From positions 43,680,358 through 43,744,357 of the forward strand of contig CM019696.1 in the NCBI GenBank assembly GCA_009760885.1: a stretch of DNA of 64,000 nucleotides. The letters run 5' to 3'. Source of the stretch: Achatina immaculata (taxonomy: Eukaryota; Mollusca; Gastropoda; Stylommatophora; Achatinidae). The position numbers were made by a program, and so were the translations under genes. Below the pieces are notes generated by a model. The model saw nothing but the letters and a program-made list of their open reading frames with translations. It ran no database searches and had not been told where the DNA came from. Shown here one piece after another: positions 43,262 to 55,700 of the stretch; within the stretch, counting starts at the first letter, position 1, and each line of letters opens with the position of its first letter.

Positions 43262-43975
43262 GTTCTAGAGTTTGTCTCTTCTTCTTCTTCGTTCGAGGTT
43301 GTTGGTCACTTCAGATCCTGATCCCTGTCGACATGTCAAAGCCCGCAATCCTCTCCAGATCCTGATAGGAGCCCCAAAGCTTTTACCCCCTAGCTTGGGT
43401 GCTCTGGCCATGTCTCACGCCTCAGGTCTGCATGGTTTGGGCACTCTTGTAGGATATGTTCTGGAGTCTGGACTCCACTGTCACATGGACACTCGTCTGT
43501 GTCAGATATTTTGAGTCGATGTAGGTGGCTCTGTAGTCTGCAGTGGCCTGTCCTTAGGCGAAAGTGGATGGTTTGCTGATGTCTTTGTAGTTGGTGCATT
43601 GGATCTGGTTCATTGTTGCATTTCAGTTTATTTTTCGATTAAGTTCTTCACTGGTTACGGATTATGGTTTTCGCCTCTTGGTAGTTTACTGGATGATTGG
43701 TTTGATCTTGATTGCTGCCAGCTTTGGATAGGCTGTCAGCTATTTCATTGCCAGCTATTCCACAGTGGGATGGTACCAATTGTAGGGCCAAGTTTGTTGA
43801 CAGTGTAAGGTGCTTCAGTTCTCTATTTTTGTGCCTGTGGGTTATTTGTTGTTTTTAGAGATTCTACAACTGCCCTGCAGTCTTTGAAGAAGACTATTTT
43901 TGTGGTGAGTGCTGGTTTTCTATTTTAAGTGTTCTGAGGGCTTAAAGGAGGGCTATTGTTTCTGCCCTGTTCTAG
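43262..43975 (-). pseudogene. NL-F copy 1: RNase H fragment of a non-LTR retrotransposon
   Basis: The minus strand encodes the end of a retrotransposon RNase H domain in broken frames: AETIALL (catalytic Glu), VFFKDCRAVVESL (catalytic Asp) and QLVPSHCGIAGNEIADSLSK (the classic PSHxGIxGNExAD block with the last Asp). The open C-terminal part follows at 43599-43390 (HFRLRTGHCRLQSHLHRLKI, ECPCDSGVQTPEHILQECPN), typical of the zinc-knuckle-like end of I/Jockey-type polyproteins with RNase H. Stops and frameshifts in the RNase H part make it inactive. RNase H would remove the RNA template during element replication. The whole segment is duplicated at 44345-45060. Confidence 0.85.
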
Positions 43976-44344
43976 AGTTTATCTCTGTTTTGTTACAGTT
44001 CTAGAAATTTTATCGGGTTTTGTTACAGTTCTAGAGTTTGTGTCTGTGTTTTTTTACAGTTCTAGAGTTTGTGTCTGTTTTTTTTACAGTTCTAGAGTTT
44101 GTGTCTGTTTTGTTACAGTTCTAGAGTTTGTGTCTGTTTTGTTACAGTTCTAGAGTTTGTGTCTGTTTTGTTACAGTTCTAGAGTTTGTTTTGTTATATT
44201 CTAAAAAGTTAGTCTCGGTTTGTACCAGCTGTAGAGTTTGTCTCTACTTTGTTACATTCTAGAAAGTTTGTCTCCGTTTTGTTACAATTCTGAGTTTGTC
44301 TCTGCTTTGTTACATTCTAGAAAGTTTGTCTCCGTTTTGTTACA
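43976..44344. repeat. 29-bp minisatellite array (first stretch)
   Basis: About 12 copies of a roughly 29-bp unit (TGTTACAGTTCTAGAGTTTG, TGTCTGTTT). Together with NL-F copy 1 it forms the first unit of a 1.08-kb tandem duplication. Confidence 0.93.
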
Positions 44345-45060
44345 ATTCTAGAGTTTGTCTCTGCTTCTTCTTCGTTCGAGGTTGTTGGTCACTTCAGATC
44401 CTGATCCCTGTCGACATGTCAAAGCCCGCAATCCTCTCCAGATCCTGATAGGAGCCCCAAAGCTTTTACCCCCTAGCTTGGGTGCTCTGGCCATGTCTCA
44501 CGCCTCAGGTCTGCATGGTTTGGGCACTCTTGTAGGATATGTTCTGGAGTCTGGACTCCACTGTCACATGGACACTCGTCTGTGTCAGATATTTTGAGTC
44601 GATGTAGGTGGCTCTGTAGTCTGCAGTGGCCTGTCCTTAGGCGAAAGTGGATGGTTTGCTGATGTCTTTGTAGTTGGTGCATTGGATCTGGTTCATTGTT
44701 GCATTTCAGTTTATTTTTCGATTAAGTTCTTCACTGGTTACGGATTATGGTTTTCGCCTCTTGGTAGTTTACTGGATGATTGGTTTGATCTTGATTGCTG
44801 CCAGCTTTGGATAGGCTGTCAGCTATTTCATTGCCAGCTTATTCCACAGTGGGATGGTACCAATTGTAGGGCCAAGTTTGTTGACAGTGTAAGGTGCTTC
44901 AGTTCTCTATTTTTGTGCCTGTGGGTTATTTGTTGTTTTTTAGAGATTCTACAACTGCCCTGCAGTCTTTGAAGAAGACTATTTTTGTGGTGAGTGCTGG
45001 TTTTCTATTTTAAGTGTTCTGAGGGCTTAAAGGAGGGCTATTGTTTCTGCCCTGTTCTAG
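44345..45060 (-). pseudogene. NL-F copy 2: duplicated RNase H fragment
   Basis: Practically identical to 43262-43975 (offset 1,083-1,085 bp). The only differences I see are single-base insertions (AGCTTATTCC for AGCTATTCC near 44837, and one extra T near 44940). It encodes the same RNase H pieces and the same C-terminal frame (44682-44473). The flanking array is copied with it, so this is a segmental duplication, not a second retrotransposition. Confidence 0.9.
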
Positions 45061-46380
45061 AGTTTATCTCTGTTTTGTTACAGTTCTAGAAATTTTATCG
45101 GGTTTTGTTACAGTTCTAGAGTTTGTGTCTGTGTTTTTTTACAGTTCTAGAGTTTGTGTCTGTTTTTTTTACAGTTCTAGAGTTTGTGTCTGTTTTGTTA
45201 CAGTTCTAGAGTTTGTGTCTGTTTTGTTACAGTTCTAGAGTTTGTGTCTGTTTTGTTACAGTTCTAGAGTTTGTTTTGTTATATTCTAAAAAGTTAGTCT
45301 CGGTTTGTACCAGCTGTAGAGTTTGTCTCTACTTTGTTACATTCTAGAAAGTTTGTCTCCGTTTTGTTACAATTCTGAGTTTGTCTCTGCTTTGTTACAT
45401 TCTAGAAAGTTTGTCTCCGTTTTGTTACAATTCTAGAGTTTGTCTCTGCTTTGTTACAGTTTTAGATTTTGTCTCGGTTTTGTTACAATTCTAGAGTTTG
45501 TCTCTGTTTCGTTGCAGTTCTAGACTTTGTTTCTGTTTTGTTACAGTTGTAGAGTTCATCCCGTTCTGTTACAGTTTTAGAGTTTGTCTCTGTTTTGTTA
45601 CATTCTAGAAAGTTTGTCCCAGTTTTGTTACAGTTCTAGAGTTTGTCTCTGTTTTGTTACAGTTCTAGAGTTTTTCTCTGTTTTGTTACATTGTAGAAAG
45701 TTTGTCTCGGTTTTGTTATAGTTCTAGAGTTTCTCTCTGTTTCGTTACATTCTAGAAAGTTTTTCTCGGTTTTGTTACATTTCTAGAGTATCTCTCTGTT
45801 TTGTTACATTCAAGAAAATTTGTATCGGTTTTGTTACAGTTCTAGAGTTTGTCTTTTTAAAATTATGGTCTAGAAAGTTTGTCTCGGTCTTGTTACAGTT
45901 CTAGACTTTTCTAGTCTTTTTTTTTTTTACAGTTCTAGAAAGTTTTCTCGGTCTGGGTACAATTCTAGAGAGTTTGCACCGGTTTATTTGAATTCTGGAG
46001 AGTATGTCTTTGGATTTTTGTTTAGAATTCTGGAGAGTTTGATTTTTTTTTCTTAGAATTCTCGAGAGTTTGCCTTGTTTTTTTTTTTTTTTTTGTTCTT
46101 AGAATTCTGGAGAGTCTGTCTTGGTTTTTTTTCTGAATAGTTTGTCTTGTTTTTTTTTAATAATTCTGGAGAGTTTGTATTGGTTTTTTTTTTTTAGAAT
46201 TCTGGAAAGTTTGTTTTGGTTTTTTTTTTTATAAATCTGGAGAGTTTGTCTTGGTTTCTTTTATAATTTTGAAGAGTTTGTCTTTTTTTTTTTAAATTCT
46301 GGATAGTTTATCTTAGTTGTTTTTTAGAATTCTGAAAAGTTTGTTCTGGTTTTTTTTTAGAATCCTGGATAGTTTGTCTT

Positions 46381-46451
<71 letters not shown>

Positions 46452-46675
46452 TGGAGAGTTTGTCTTGGGTTTTTTTGTTAGAATTCTGCAGAGTTTGTCT
46501 TGGATTTTTTGGTTACAATTCTGGAAAGTTTATGTTGGGTTTTTTTGTTAGAATTCTGGAGAGCTTGGTTGGGTTTGTTAGAATTCTGGAGAGTTTTCTC
46601 GGTTTTGTTAGAATTCTGGAGAGCTTGCTTGGGTTTGTTAGAATTCTATAAAACTTAAGCTTATCTGTTTAGTCT
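45061..46675. repeat. 29-bp minisatellite array (second stretch), decaying to T-rich
   Basis: Continuation of the 29-bp array: first the duplicate of 43976-44344, then progressively altered units (TTTTGTTACAGTTCTAGAGT; TTAGAATTCTGGAGAGTTTG) with poly-T expansions from 46020 on. It is split by (AT)n at 46383-46448. Non-coding. Confidence 0.93.
46383..46448. repeat. (AT)n microsatellite
   Basis: About 32 AT steps with one TT/AT phase break, inside the decaying 29-bp array. Confidence 0.97.
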
Positions 46676-46694
46676 TAAACCAGTCATTCTCCGA

Positions 46695-46780
46695 TGTATT
46701 AATCTCCGATGTATTAATCTCAGATGTATTAATCTCCGATGCATTAACCTCCGTTGTATTAATTTCCGATGTGTTAACCT
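46695..46780. repeat. 15-bp repeat
   Basis: Five to six copies of CTCCGATGTATTAAT. Confidence 0.9.
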
Positions 46781-46969
46781 TCCATGTACTTGTCTGTACA
46801 TCGAGTAGATCAGAATAAAAATGATAACATTTATTAAGAAGAAGAACCGTGAATGTGAAGATAAAGATGAAGATAAGTAGATTGCTCAGAAATATTTCGT
46901 CTGATATTCAGCCCTCAATAGTGTCAAATAAAGTCTCCTGTCATGTTAAAAGATAAATTTCAGACCGGT

Positions 46970-47715
46970 ACAATATTAACATCTCCCACATTACACAGTG
47001 ATACAATATTAACATCTCTTACATTATATAGTCACCAACATTAACATCTCTTACATTATATAGTCATCCAACATTAACATATCTTACATTATATAGTCAT
47101 CCAACATTAACATCTCTTACATTATATAGTCATCTAACATTAACATCTCTTACATTATATAGTCATCCAACATTAACATATCTTACATTATATAATCATC
47201 CAACATTAACATCTCTTACATTATATAGTCATCCAACATTAACATCTCTTACATTATATAGCCATTCAACACTAACATCTCTTACATTATTTAGTCATCT
47301 AACATTAACATCTCTTACATTATATAGTCATCCAACATTAACATCTCTTACATTATATAGTCATCCAACACTAACATATCTTACATTATACAGTCATCCA
47401 ACATTAACATCTCTTACATTATATAGTCATCCAACATTAACATCTCTTACATTATATAGCCATCCAACATTAACATCTCTTACATTATATAGTCATCCAA
47501 CATTAACATCTCCTACATTATATAGTCATCCAACATTAACATATCTTACATTATATAGTCATCCAACATTAACATCTCTTACATTATATAGTCATCCAAC
47601 ATTAACATCTCTTACATTATATAGTCATCCAACATTAACATCTCTTACATTATATAGTCATCCAACATTAACATATCTTACATTATATGATCATCCAACA
47701 TTAACATCTACATTA
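46970..47715. repeat. 33-bp minisatellite array
   Basis: About 22 copies of a 33-bp unit (ACATTATATAGTCATCCAAC, ATTAACATCTCTT). Variants ATATCTT and CCATTCAAC are scattered. Period measured at 47053 to 47086. Confidence 0.95.
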
Positions 47716-47794
47716 TGTGCTATTTTCATTTTTCAGGGAGCCAGAATCCCTCAGTGCTCAGAGCGCTGGTCTCTCGCGCAGAGACTTTTTCTTG

Positions 47795-48112
47795 AGTAAA
47801 AGTGAGCAGCCAACTCCTTAAGTAAAAGTGAGCACACAACTCCTTAAGTAAAAGTGAGCACACAACTCCTTAAGTAAAAGTGAGCACACAACTCCTTAAG
47901 TAAAAGTGAGCAGTCAACTCCTTAAGTAAAAGTGAGCAGCCAACTCCTGAAGTAAAAGTGAGCAGCCAACTCCTTAAGTAAAAGTGAGCAGTCAACTCCT
48001 TAAGTAAAAGTGAGCAGCCAACTCCTTAAGTAAAAGTGAGCAGCCAACTCCTTAAGTAAAAGTGAGCACACAACTCCTTAAGTAAAAGTGAGCACACAAC
48101 TCCTTAAGGAGA
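47795..48112. repeat. 26-bp minisatellite array
   Basis: About 12 copies of AAGTAAAAGTGAGCAGCCAA followed by CTCCTT. CAGCC, CACAC and CAGTC subtypes alternate. Confidence 0.95.
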
Positions 48113-48197
48113 ACTTTTTTGGCTGGCCCCAACCAAACAGGCAAGTGTTACAGGAGAAAACTGTGAGCAAACTTCTTCTGCCAAGGATGAGGCAGTT

Positions 48198-49440
48198 TCT
48201 TATTATCTGTCATCTGATGTACATACTTATTATCTGTCATCTGATGTACATATTTATTATCTGTCTTCTGATGTACATACTTATTATCTGTCATCTGATG
48301 TACATACTTATTATCTGTCATCTGATGTACATACTTATTATCTGTCATCTGATGTACATACTTATTATCTGTCTTCTGATGTACATACTTATTATCTGTC
48401 TTCTGATGTACATACTTATTATCTGTCATCTGATGTACATACTTATTATCTGTCTTCTGATGTACATACTTATTATCTGTCTTCTGATGTACATACTAAT
48501 TATCTGTCTTCTGATGTACATACTTATTATCTGTCTTCTGATGTACATACTTATTATCTGTCTTCTGATGTACATACGTATTATCTGTCTTCTGATGTAC
48601 ATACTTATTATCTATCATCAGATGTACATACTTATTATCTGTCTTCTGATGTACATACTTATTATCTGTCTTCTGATGTACATACTTATTATCTGTCATC
48701 TGATGTACATACTTATTATCTGTCTTCTGATGTACATACTTATTATCTGTCTTCTGATGTACATACTTATTATCTGTCTTCTGATGTACATACTTATTAT
48801 CTGTCTTCTGATGTACATACTTATTATCTGTCTTCTGATGTACATACTTATTATCTGTCTTCTGATGTACATACTTATTATCTGTCGTCTGATGTACATA
48901 CTTATTATCTGTCTTCTGATGTACATACTTATTATCTGTCTTCTGATGTACATACTTATTATCTGTCATCTGATGTACATACTTATTATCTGTCTTCTGA
49001 TGTACATACTTATTATCTGTCTTCTGATGTACATACTAATTATCTGTCTTCTGATGTACATACTTATTATCTGTCTTCTGATGTACATACTTATTATCTG
49101 TCTTCTGATGTACATACGTATTATCTGTCTTCTGATGTACATACTTATTATCTATCATCAGATGTACATACTTATTATCTGTCTTCTGATGTACATACTT
49201 ATTATCTGTCTTCTGATGTACATACTTATTATCTGTCATCTGATGTACATACTTATTATCTGTCTTCTGATGTACATACTTATTATCTGTCTTCTGATGT
49301 ACATACTTATTATCTGTCTTCTGATGTACATACTTATTATCTGTCTTCTGATGTACATACTTATTATCTGTCTTCTGATGTACATACTTATTATCTGTCT
49401 TCTGATGTACATACTTATTATCTGTCGTCTGATGTACATA
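48198..49440. repeat. 27-bp minisatellite array with 540-bp higher-order duplication
   Basis: About 46 copies of a 27-bp unit (TACTTATTATCTGTCTTCTG, ATGTACA). The stretch 48361-48900 recurs at 48901-49440 with an offset of exactly 540 bp (20 units), including rare variants such as ACATACTAAT (48491 and 49031), ATACGTATT and CTATCATCAG, with no difference I can find. The 27-bp unit leaves a frame of 470 codons (a nine-residue repeat) that I do not regard as a gene. Confidence 0.97.
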
Positions 49441-49595
49441 TGCTTGCTGGTTACCTGTTGCCTGATGTACTTATGCTTCTGGTCATCTTTCGTCCTGTAG
49501 ACATACCTGGTGACTCCGCCCACAGGGAAGTTGGACGTTTTTTGTGAGTAAGATTTTTTGTGTCGTTTCTTGTCGGTAGGTAAAGTATATTTTGT
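49441..49595. other. Unique spacer
   Basis: About 155 bp linking the 27-bp array to NL-A3. Nothing recognised. Confidence 0.5.
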
Positions 49596-50343
49596 GTTCA
49601 TTCATTCATTTGCATGTCTCTTGCGGAACTTTGCCTCCCTAACAGCACTCCTGTAGGCCTCTCGGTTGTGAGCAAGATGGCCTGCTGCTGCTGCATCCAT
49701 TTGCAGATCTTCAACGATGTCTTGCAGCCATCTTCGTTTTGGTCTTCCTCTTTTTCTTTTTCCCATTATGTATCCTTCCAATACGGTCTTCTCTAAATTA
49801 TCATGACGTTTAATGTGTCCAAAATATTTAAGTTTTCTCTCTTTAATCCTCTTTACTAGCCAGTTTATTCAATATTAAGCTCTTGTAGTATAGATATATT
49901 TGTTCTCTTTTGCGTCCATGATGTTTGAAGAACTCTTCTGTAGCATTTACATTCAAAGGCATTTATGTGTTTCTCAGCTGTTTTGTTAAGTGTCCAGGTC
50001 TCACAGGCATATGTTGCGATGGGAAAGATGCATGCCCTTAAAAATCTTATTTTTGTGGTTCTGTCTGCTCCTCTCCACAGATTCTTTATTTGTTTTACTT
50101 TCTGAAGAGCAATAGATGTCCTCCTTTTAATTTCCCTCATTGTATCTCCATTATTAGTTAGTAGTGATCCAAGATATTCAAAACTCTCCACTTCTTCCAA
50201 TTTTTCCTCATTGATACATATTTCAGCTGCCTTGTTTGTTTTGTCAGTTGTCATCACTTTAGTTTTCTTTGCATTAAGATAGAGGTTCTGCTCTTCTCAC
50301 TTCTTACGGACTGACAGAATGAGTTTTTCCATTCCTTTTTGTG
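49596..50343 (-). mobile_element. NL-A copy 3: 5'-truncated RTE-like fragment
   Basis: Minus-strand copy of the NL-A 3' region. The open frame 50257-49865 covers DKTNKAAEICINEEKLEEVE, FEYLGSLLTNNGDTMREI and TWTQ-like sequence to LQELNIE, where a small deletion (TTGAATAAACTGG for TTGAAGAAGGCTGG) creates a stop. The rest (MGKRKRGRPKRRWLQD, REAKFRKRHANE) follows in another frame, ending in the AATG tail. TTTTGTGT on both sides may be a short target duplication. It forms the first half of the 1,685-bp duplication unit. Confidence 0.87.
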
Positions 50344-50396
50344 TAGGAGGTGTAATTTCTAGGAAAATGTCTGTAGACAACCCAGTACGGACTTGA

Positions 50397-51286
50397 CAGT
50401 CCGAGCCCGGCAAGAATGAGAGGTATGAGCCAGGCAAGTATGAGAGGTATCAGCCAGGCAAGTATGAGAGGTATGAGCCCGGCAAGTATGAGAGGTATGA
50501 GCCCGGCAAGTATGAGAGGTATCAGCCCGGCAAGTATGAGAGGTATGAGCCAGGCAAGTATGAGAGGTATGAGCCAGGCAAGTATGAGAGGTATCAGCCA
50601 GGCAAGTATGAGAGGTATCAGCCAAGCAAGTATGAGAGGTATCAGCCAGGCAAGTATGAGAGGTATCAGCCAGGCAAGTATGAGAGGTATCAGCCAGGCA
50701 AGTATGAGAGGTATCAGTCAGGCAAGTATGAGAGGTATCAGCCAGGCAAGTATGAGAGGTATGAGCCAGGCACGTATGAGAGGTATCAGCCAGGCAAGTA
50801 TGAGAGGTATAAGCCCGGCAAGTATGAGAGGTATCAGCCCGGCAAGTATGAGAGGTATCAGCCCGGCAAGTATGAGAGGTATGAGCCAGGCAAGTATGAG
50901 AGGTATGAGCCAGGCAAGTATGAGAGGTATCAGCCAGGCAAGTATGAGAGGTATCAGCCAGGCAAGTATGAGAGGTATCAGCCCGGCAAGTATGAGAGGT
51001 ATGAGCCAGGCAAGTATGAGAGGTATCAGCCAGGCAAGTATGAGAGGTATCAGCTCGGCAAGTATGAGAGGTATGAGCCAGGCAAGTATGAGAGGTATGA
51101 GCCAGGCAAGTATGAGAGGTATGAGCCAGGCAAGTATGAGAGGTATCAGCCAGGCAAGTATGAGAGGTATGAGCCAGGCAAGTATGAGAGGTATGAGCCA
51201 GGCAAGTATGAGAGGTATCAGCCAGACAAGTATGAGAGGTATGAGCCAGGCAAGTATGAGAGGTATCAGCCAGGCAAGTATGAGAG
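50397..51286. repeat. 24-bp minisatellite array, block 1
   Basis: About 36 copies of GAGAGGTATGAGCCAGGCAA plus GTAT (24 bp), with GAG/CAG and CCA/CCC variants. It starts from the lead-in CAGTCCGAGCCCGGCAAG. Since 24 is a multiple of three, five of six frames remain open (for example YERYEPGK on plus, SHTCLADT on minus). Variants are not concentrated at third codon positions and indels occur in other blocks, so I see no sign of a real protein. Confidence 0.96.
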
Positions 51287-52116
51287 GTATTCATTTGCAT
51301 GTCTCTTGCGGAACTTTGCCTCCCTAACAGCACTCCTGTAGGCCTCTCGGTTGTGAGCAAGATGGCCTGCTGCTGCTGCATCCATTTGCAGATCTTCAAC
51401 GATGTCTTGCAGCCATCTTCGTTTTGGTCTTCCTCTTTTTCTTTTTCCCATTATGTATCCTTCCAATACGGTCTTCTCTAAATTATCATGACGTTTAATG
51501 TGTCCAAAATATTTAAGTTTTCTCTCTTTAATCCTCTTTACTAGCCAGTTTATTCAATATTAAGCTCTTGTAGTATAGATATATTTGTTCTCTTTTGCGT
51601 CCATGATGTTTGAAGAACTCTTCTGTAGCATTTACATTCAAAGGCATTTATGTGTTTCTCAGCTGTTTTGTTAAGTGTCCAGGTCTCACAGGCATATGTT
51701 GCGATGGGAAAGATGCATGCCCTTAAAAATCTTATTTTTGTGGTTCTGTCTGCTCCTCTCCACAGATTCTTTATTTGTTTTACTTTCTGAAGAGCAATAG
51801 ATGTCCTCCTTTTAATTTCCCTCATTGTATCTCCATTATTAGTTAGTAGTGATCCAAGATATTCAAAACTCTCCACTTCTTCCAATTTTTCCTCATTGAT
51901 ACATATTTCAGCTGCCTTGTTTGTTTTGTCAGTTGTCATCACTTTAGTTTTCTTTGCATTAAGATAGAGGTTCTGCTCTTCTCACTTCTTACGGACTGAC
52001 AGAATGAGTTTTTCCATTCCTTTTTGTGTAGGAGGTGTAATTTCTAGGAAAATGTCTGTAGACAACCCAGTACGGACTTGACAGTCCGAGCCCGGCAAGA
52101 ATGAGAGGTATGAAGG
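51287..52116. repeat. Second copy of the NL-A3 segment (1,685-bp tandem duplication)
   Basis: Repeats 49602-50431 at an offset of 1,685 bp with no difference that I can find, including the NL-A fragment (51287-52028, minus strand) and the lead-in to the 24-bp array. The junction is inside the array: GAGAGGTATTCATTTGCATG joins an array unit to the AATG tail with short shared sequence. Confidence 0.93.
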
Positions 52117-52190
52117 TAGGTGACATATATTTTTGGGTTAGAAGTAGCCTGCTTTGTGAAAATATCTCTAGACGCCAGAGATAGTCTTTA
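52117..52190. other. Short unique insert before the main 24-bp array
   Basis: About 70 bp of unique sequence followed by the third occurrence of the lead-in ACAGTCCGAGCCCGGCAAG. Confidence 0.6.
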
Positions 52191-55120
52191 ACAGTCCGAG
52201 CCCGGCAAGTATGAGAGGTATCAGCCAGGCAAGTATGAGAGGTATCAGCCAGGCAAGTATGAGAGGTATCAGCCAGGCAAGTATGAGAGGTATCAGCCAG
52301 GCAAGTATGAGAGGTATGAGCCAGGCAAGTATGAGAGGTATGAGCCAGGCAAGTATGAGAGGTATCAGCCAGGCAAGTATGAGAGGTATCAGCTCGGCAA
52401 GTATGAGAGGTATGAGCCAGGCAAGTATGAGAGGTATGAGCCAGGCAAGTATGAGAGGTATGAGCCAGGCAAGTATGAGAGGTATCAGCCAGGCAAGTAT
52501 GAGAGGTATCAGCCCGGCAAATATGAGAGGTATCAGCCAGGCAAGAATGAGAGGTATCAGCCAGGCAAGTATGAGAGGTATGAGCCAGGAAAGTATGAGA
52601 GGTATCAGCCAGGCAAGTATGAGAGGTATGAGCCAGGCAAGTATGAGAGGTATGAGCCAGGCAAGTATGAGAGGTATGAGCCAGGCAAGTATGAGAGGTA
52701 TCAGCCCGGCAAGTATGAGAGGTATCAGCCAGGCAAGTATGAGAGGTATCAGCCCGGCAAGTATGAGAGGTATCAGCCAGGCAAGTATGAGAGGTATCAG
52801 CCAGGCAAGTATGAGAGGTATCAGCCAGGCAAGTATGAGAGGTATCAGCCAGGCAAGTATGAGAGGTATCAGCCAGGCAAGTATGAGAGGTATGAGCCCA
52901 GCACGTATGAGAGGTATCAGCCAGGCAAGTATGAGAGTATCAGCCAGGCAAGTATGAGATTTATCAGCCAGGCAAGTATGAGAGGTATCAGCCCGGCAAG
53001 TATGAGAGGTATGAGCCAGGCAAGTATGAGAGGTATGAGCCAGGCAAGTATGAGAGGTATCAGCCAGGCAAGTATGAGAGGTATCAGCCAGGCAAGTATG
53101 AGAGGTATCAGCCCGGCAAGTATGAGAGGTATGAGCCAGGCAAGTATGAGAGGTATCAGCCAGGCAAGTATGAGAGGTATCAGCTCGGCAAGTATGAGAG
53201 GTATGAGCCAGGCAAGTATGAGAGGTATGAGCCAGGCAAGTATGAGAGGTATGAGCCAGGCAAGTATGAGAGGTATCAGCCAGGCAAGTATGAGAGGTAT
53301 GAGCCAGGCAAGTATGAGAGGTATGAGCCAGGCAAGTATGAGAGGTATCAGCCAGACAAGTATGAGAGGTATGAGCCAGGCAAGTATGAGAGGTATCAGC
53401 CAGGCAAGTATGAGAGGTATGAGCCAGGCAAGTATGAGAGGTATCAGCCAGGCAAGTATGAGAGGTATCAGCCAGGCATGTATGAGAGGTATGAGCCAGG
53501 CAAGTATGAGAGGTATCAACCAGGCAAGTATGAGAGGTATCAGCCAGGCAAGTATGAGAGGTATGAGCCAGGCAAGTATGAGAGGTATGAGCCAGGCAAG
53601 TATGAGAGGTATGAGCCAGGCAAGTATGAGAGGTATCAGCCAGGCAAGTATGAGAGGTATGAGCCAGGCAAGTATGAGAGGTATCAGCCAGGCAAGTATG
53701 AGAGGTATCAGCCAGGCAAGTATGAGAGGTATCAGCCAGGCAAGTATGAGAGGTATCAGTCAGGCAAGTATGAGAGGTATCAGCCGGCAAGTATGAGAGG
53801 TATCAGCCGGCAAGTATGAGAGGTATCAGCCAGGCAAGTATTAGAGGTATCAGCCGGCAAGTATGAGAGGTATCAGCTCGGCAAGTATGAGAGGTATCAG
53901 CCAGGCAAGTATGAGAGGTATCAGCCAGGCAAGTATGAGAGGTATCAGCCAGGCAAGTATGAGAGGTATCAGCTCGGCAAGTATGAGAGGTATGAGCCAG
54001 GCAAGTATGAGAGGTATCAGCCAGGCAAGTATTAGAGGTATGAGCCAGGCAAGTATGAGAGGTATCAGCTCGGCAAGTATGAGAGGTATCAGCCAGGCAA
54101 GTATGAGAGGTATCAGCCAGGCAAGTATTAGAGGTATGAGCCAGGCAAGTATGAGATTTATCAGCCAGGCAAGTATGAGAGGTATGAGCCAGGCAAGTAT
54201 GAGAGGTATGAGCCAGGCAAGTATGAGAGGTATCAGCCAGGCAAGTATGAGAGGTATCAGCTCGGCAAGTATGAGAGGTATGAGCCAGGCAAGTATGAGA
54301 GGTATGAGCCAGGCAAGTATGAGAGGTATGAGGCAGGCAAGTATGAGAGGTATCAGCTCGGCAAGTATGAGAGGTATCAGCCAGGCAAGTATGAGAGGTA
54401 TCAGCCAGGCAAGTATTAGAGGTATGAGCCAGGCCAGTATGAGAGGTATCAGCCAGGCAAGTATGAGAGGTATGAGCCAGGCAAGTATGAGAGGTATGAG
54501 CAGGCAAGTATGAGAGTATGAGCCAGGCAAGTATGAGGTATCAGCCAGCAAGTATGAGAGGTATCAGCTCGGCAAGTATGAGAGGTATGAGCCAGGCAAG
54601 TATGAGAGGTATGAGCCAGGCAAGTATGAGAGGTATGAGCCAGGCAAGTATGAGAGGTATCAGCCAGGCAAGTATGAGAGGTATCAGCCCGGCAAATATG
54701 AGAGGTATCAGCCAGGCAAGAATGAGAGGTATCAGCCAGGCAAGTATGAGAGGTATGAGCCAGGAAAGTATGAGAGGTATCAGCCAGGCAAGTATGAGAG
54801 GTATGAGCCAGGCAAGTATGAGAGGTATGAGCCAGGCAAGTATGAGAGGTATGAGCCAGGCAAGTATGAGAGGTATCAGCCCGGCAAGTATGAGAGGTAT
54901 CAGCCAGGCAAGTATGAGAGGTATCAGCCCGGCAAGTATGAGAGGTATCAGCCAGGCAAGTATGAGAGGTATCAGCCAGGCAAGTATGAGAGTATCAGCC
55001 AGGCAAGTATGAGAGGTATCAGCCAGGCAAGTATGAGAGGTATCAGCCAGGCAAGTATGAGAGGTATGAGCCCAGCACGTATGAGAGGTATCAGCCAGGC
55101 AAGTATGAGAGGTATCAGCC
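52190..55120. repeat. 24-bp minisatellite array, block 2 (2.9 kb)
   Basis: About 120 units of the GAGAGGTATCAGCCAGGCAA/GTAT family. Rare variants (GGCAAATATG, CAAGAATGAG, GGAAAGTATG) appear in the same order at 52515-52600 and 54690-54770, and again in block 3, showing block duplication. Single-base losses near 52935, 53790, 54490 and 54510-54540 break all frames, which argues against coding. Confidence 0.96.
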
Positions 55121-55149
55121 CCGGTATCCAAGAGCTCACGAGACCAGAG

Positions 55150-55700
55150 CGAGACAACGACGGATCAGGGTAAAAGTTTCTTACACATGTGGGATCAGAG
55201 TAAAAGTTTCTTACACATGTGGGATCAGAGTAAAAGTTTCTTACACATGTGGGATCAGAGTAAAAGTTTCTTACACATGTGGGATCAGAGTAAAAGTTTC
55301 TTACACATGTGGGATCAGAGTAAAAGTTTCTTACACATGTGGGATCAGAATAAAAGTTTCTTACACATGTGGGATCAGTGTAAAAGTTTCTTACACATGT
55401 GGGATCAAAATAAAAGTTTCTTACACATGTGGGATCAGAGTAAAAGTTTCTTACACACGTGGGATCAGAGTAAAAGTTTCTTACACATGTGAGATCAGAG
55501 TAAAAATTTTTTACAAGTGTGGGATCAGAGTAAAAATTTCTTACAAACTTGGGATCAGAGTAAAAACTTCTCACAAATGTGGGATCAGAGTAAAAGGTTC
55601 TTAAAATGTGGGATCAGAGTAAAAAATTCTTAAAAATGTGGGATTAGAGTAAAAACTTCTTATAAATGTGGGATCACAGTAAAAACTTTTGACAAATGTG
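55150..55700. repeat. 30-bp minisatellite array, copy 1
   Basis: About 18 copies of a 30-bp unit (AAAAGTTTCTTACACATGTG, GGATCAGAGT). The first ten are nearly identical; the right side decays. Open on both strands because 30 is a multiple of three. Confidence 0.95.

Noticed and set aside
48088..49500. 470-codon open frame with a nine-residue repeat
   Set aside because: It is produced by a 27-bp minisatellite (multiple of three, no stop in the unit), starts in a different array, and the opposite strand is equally open.
50359..54551. Several open frames of 200-540 codons on both strands
   Set aside because: All lie in the 24-bp array, where five frames lack stops. Frames break at indels and show no sign of selection.
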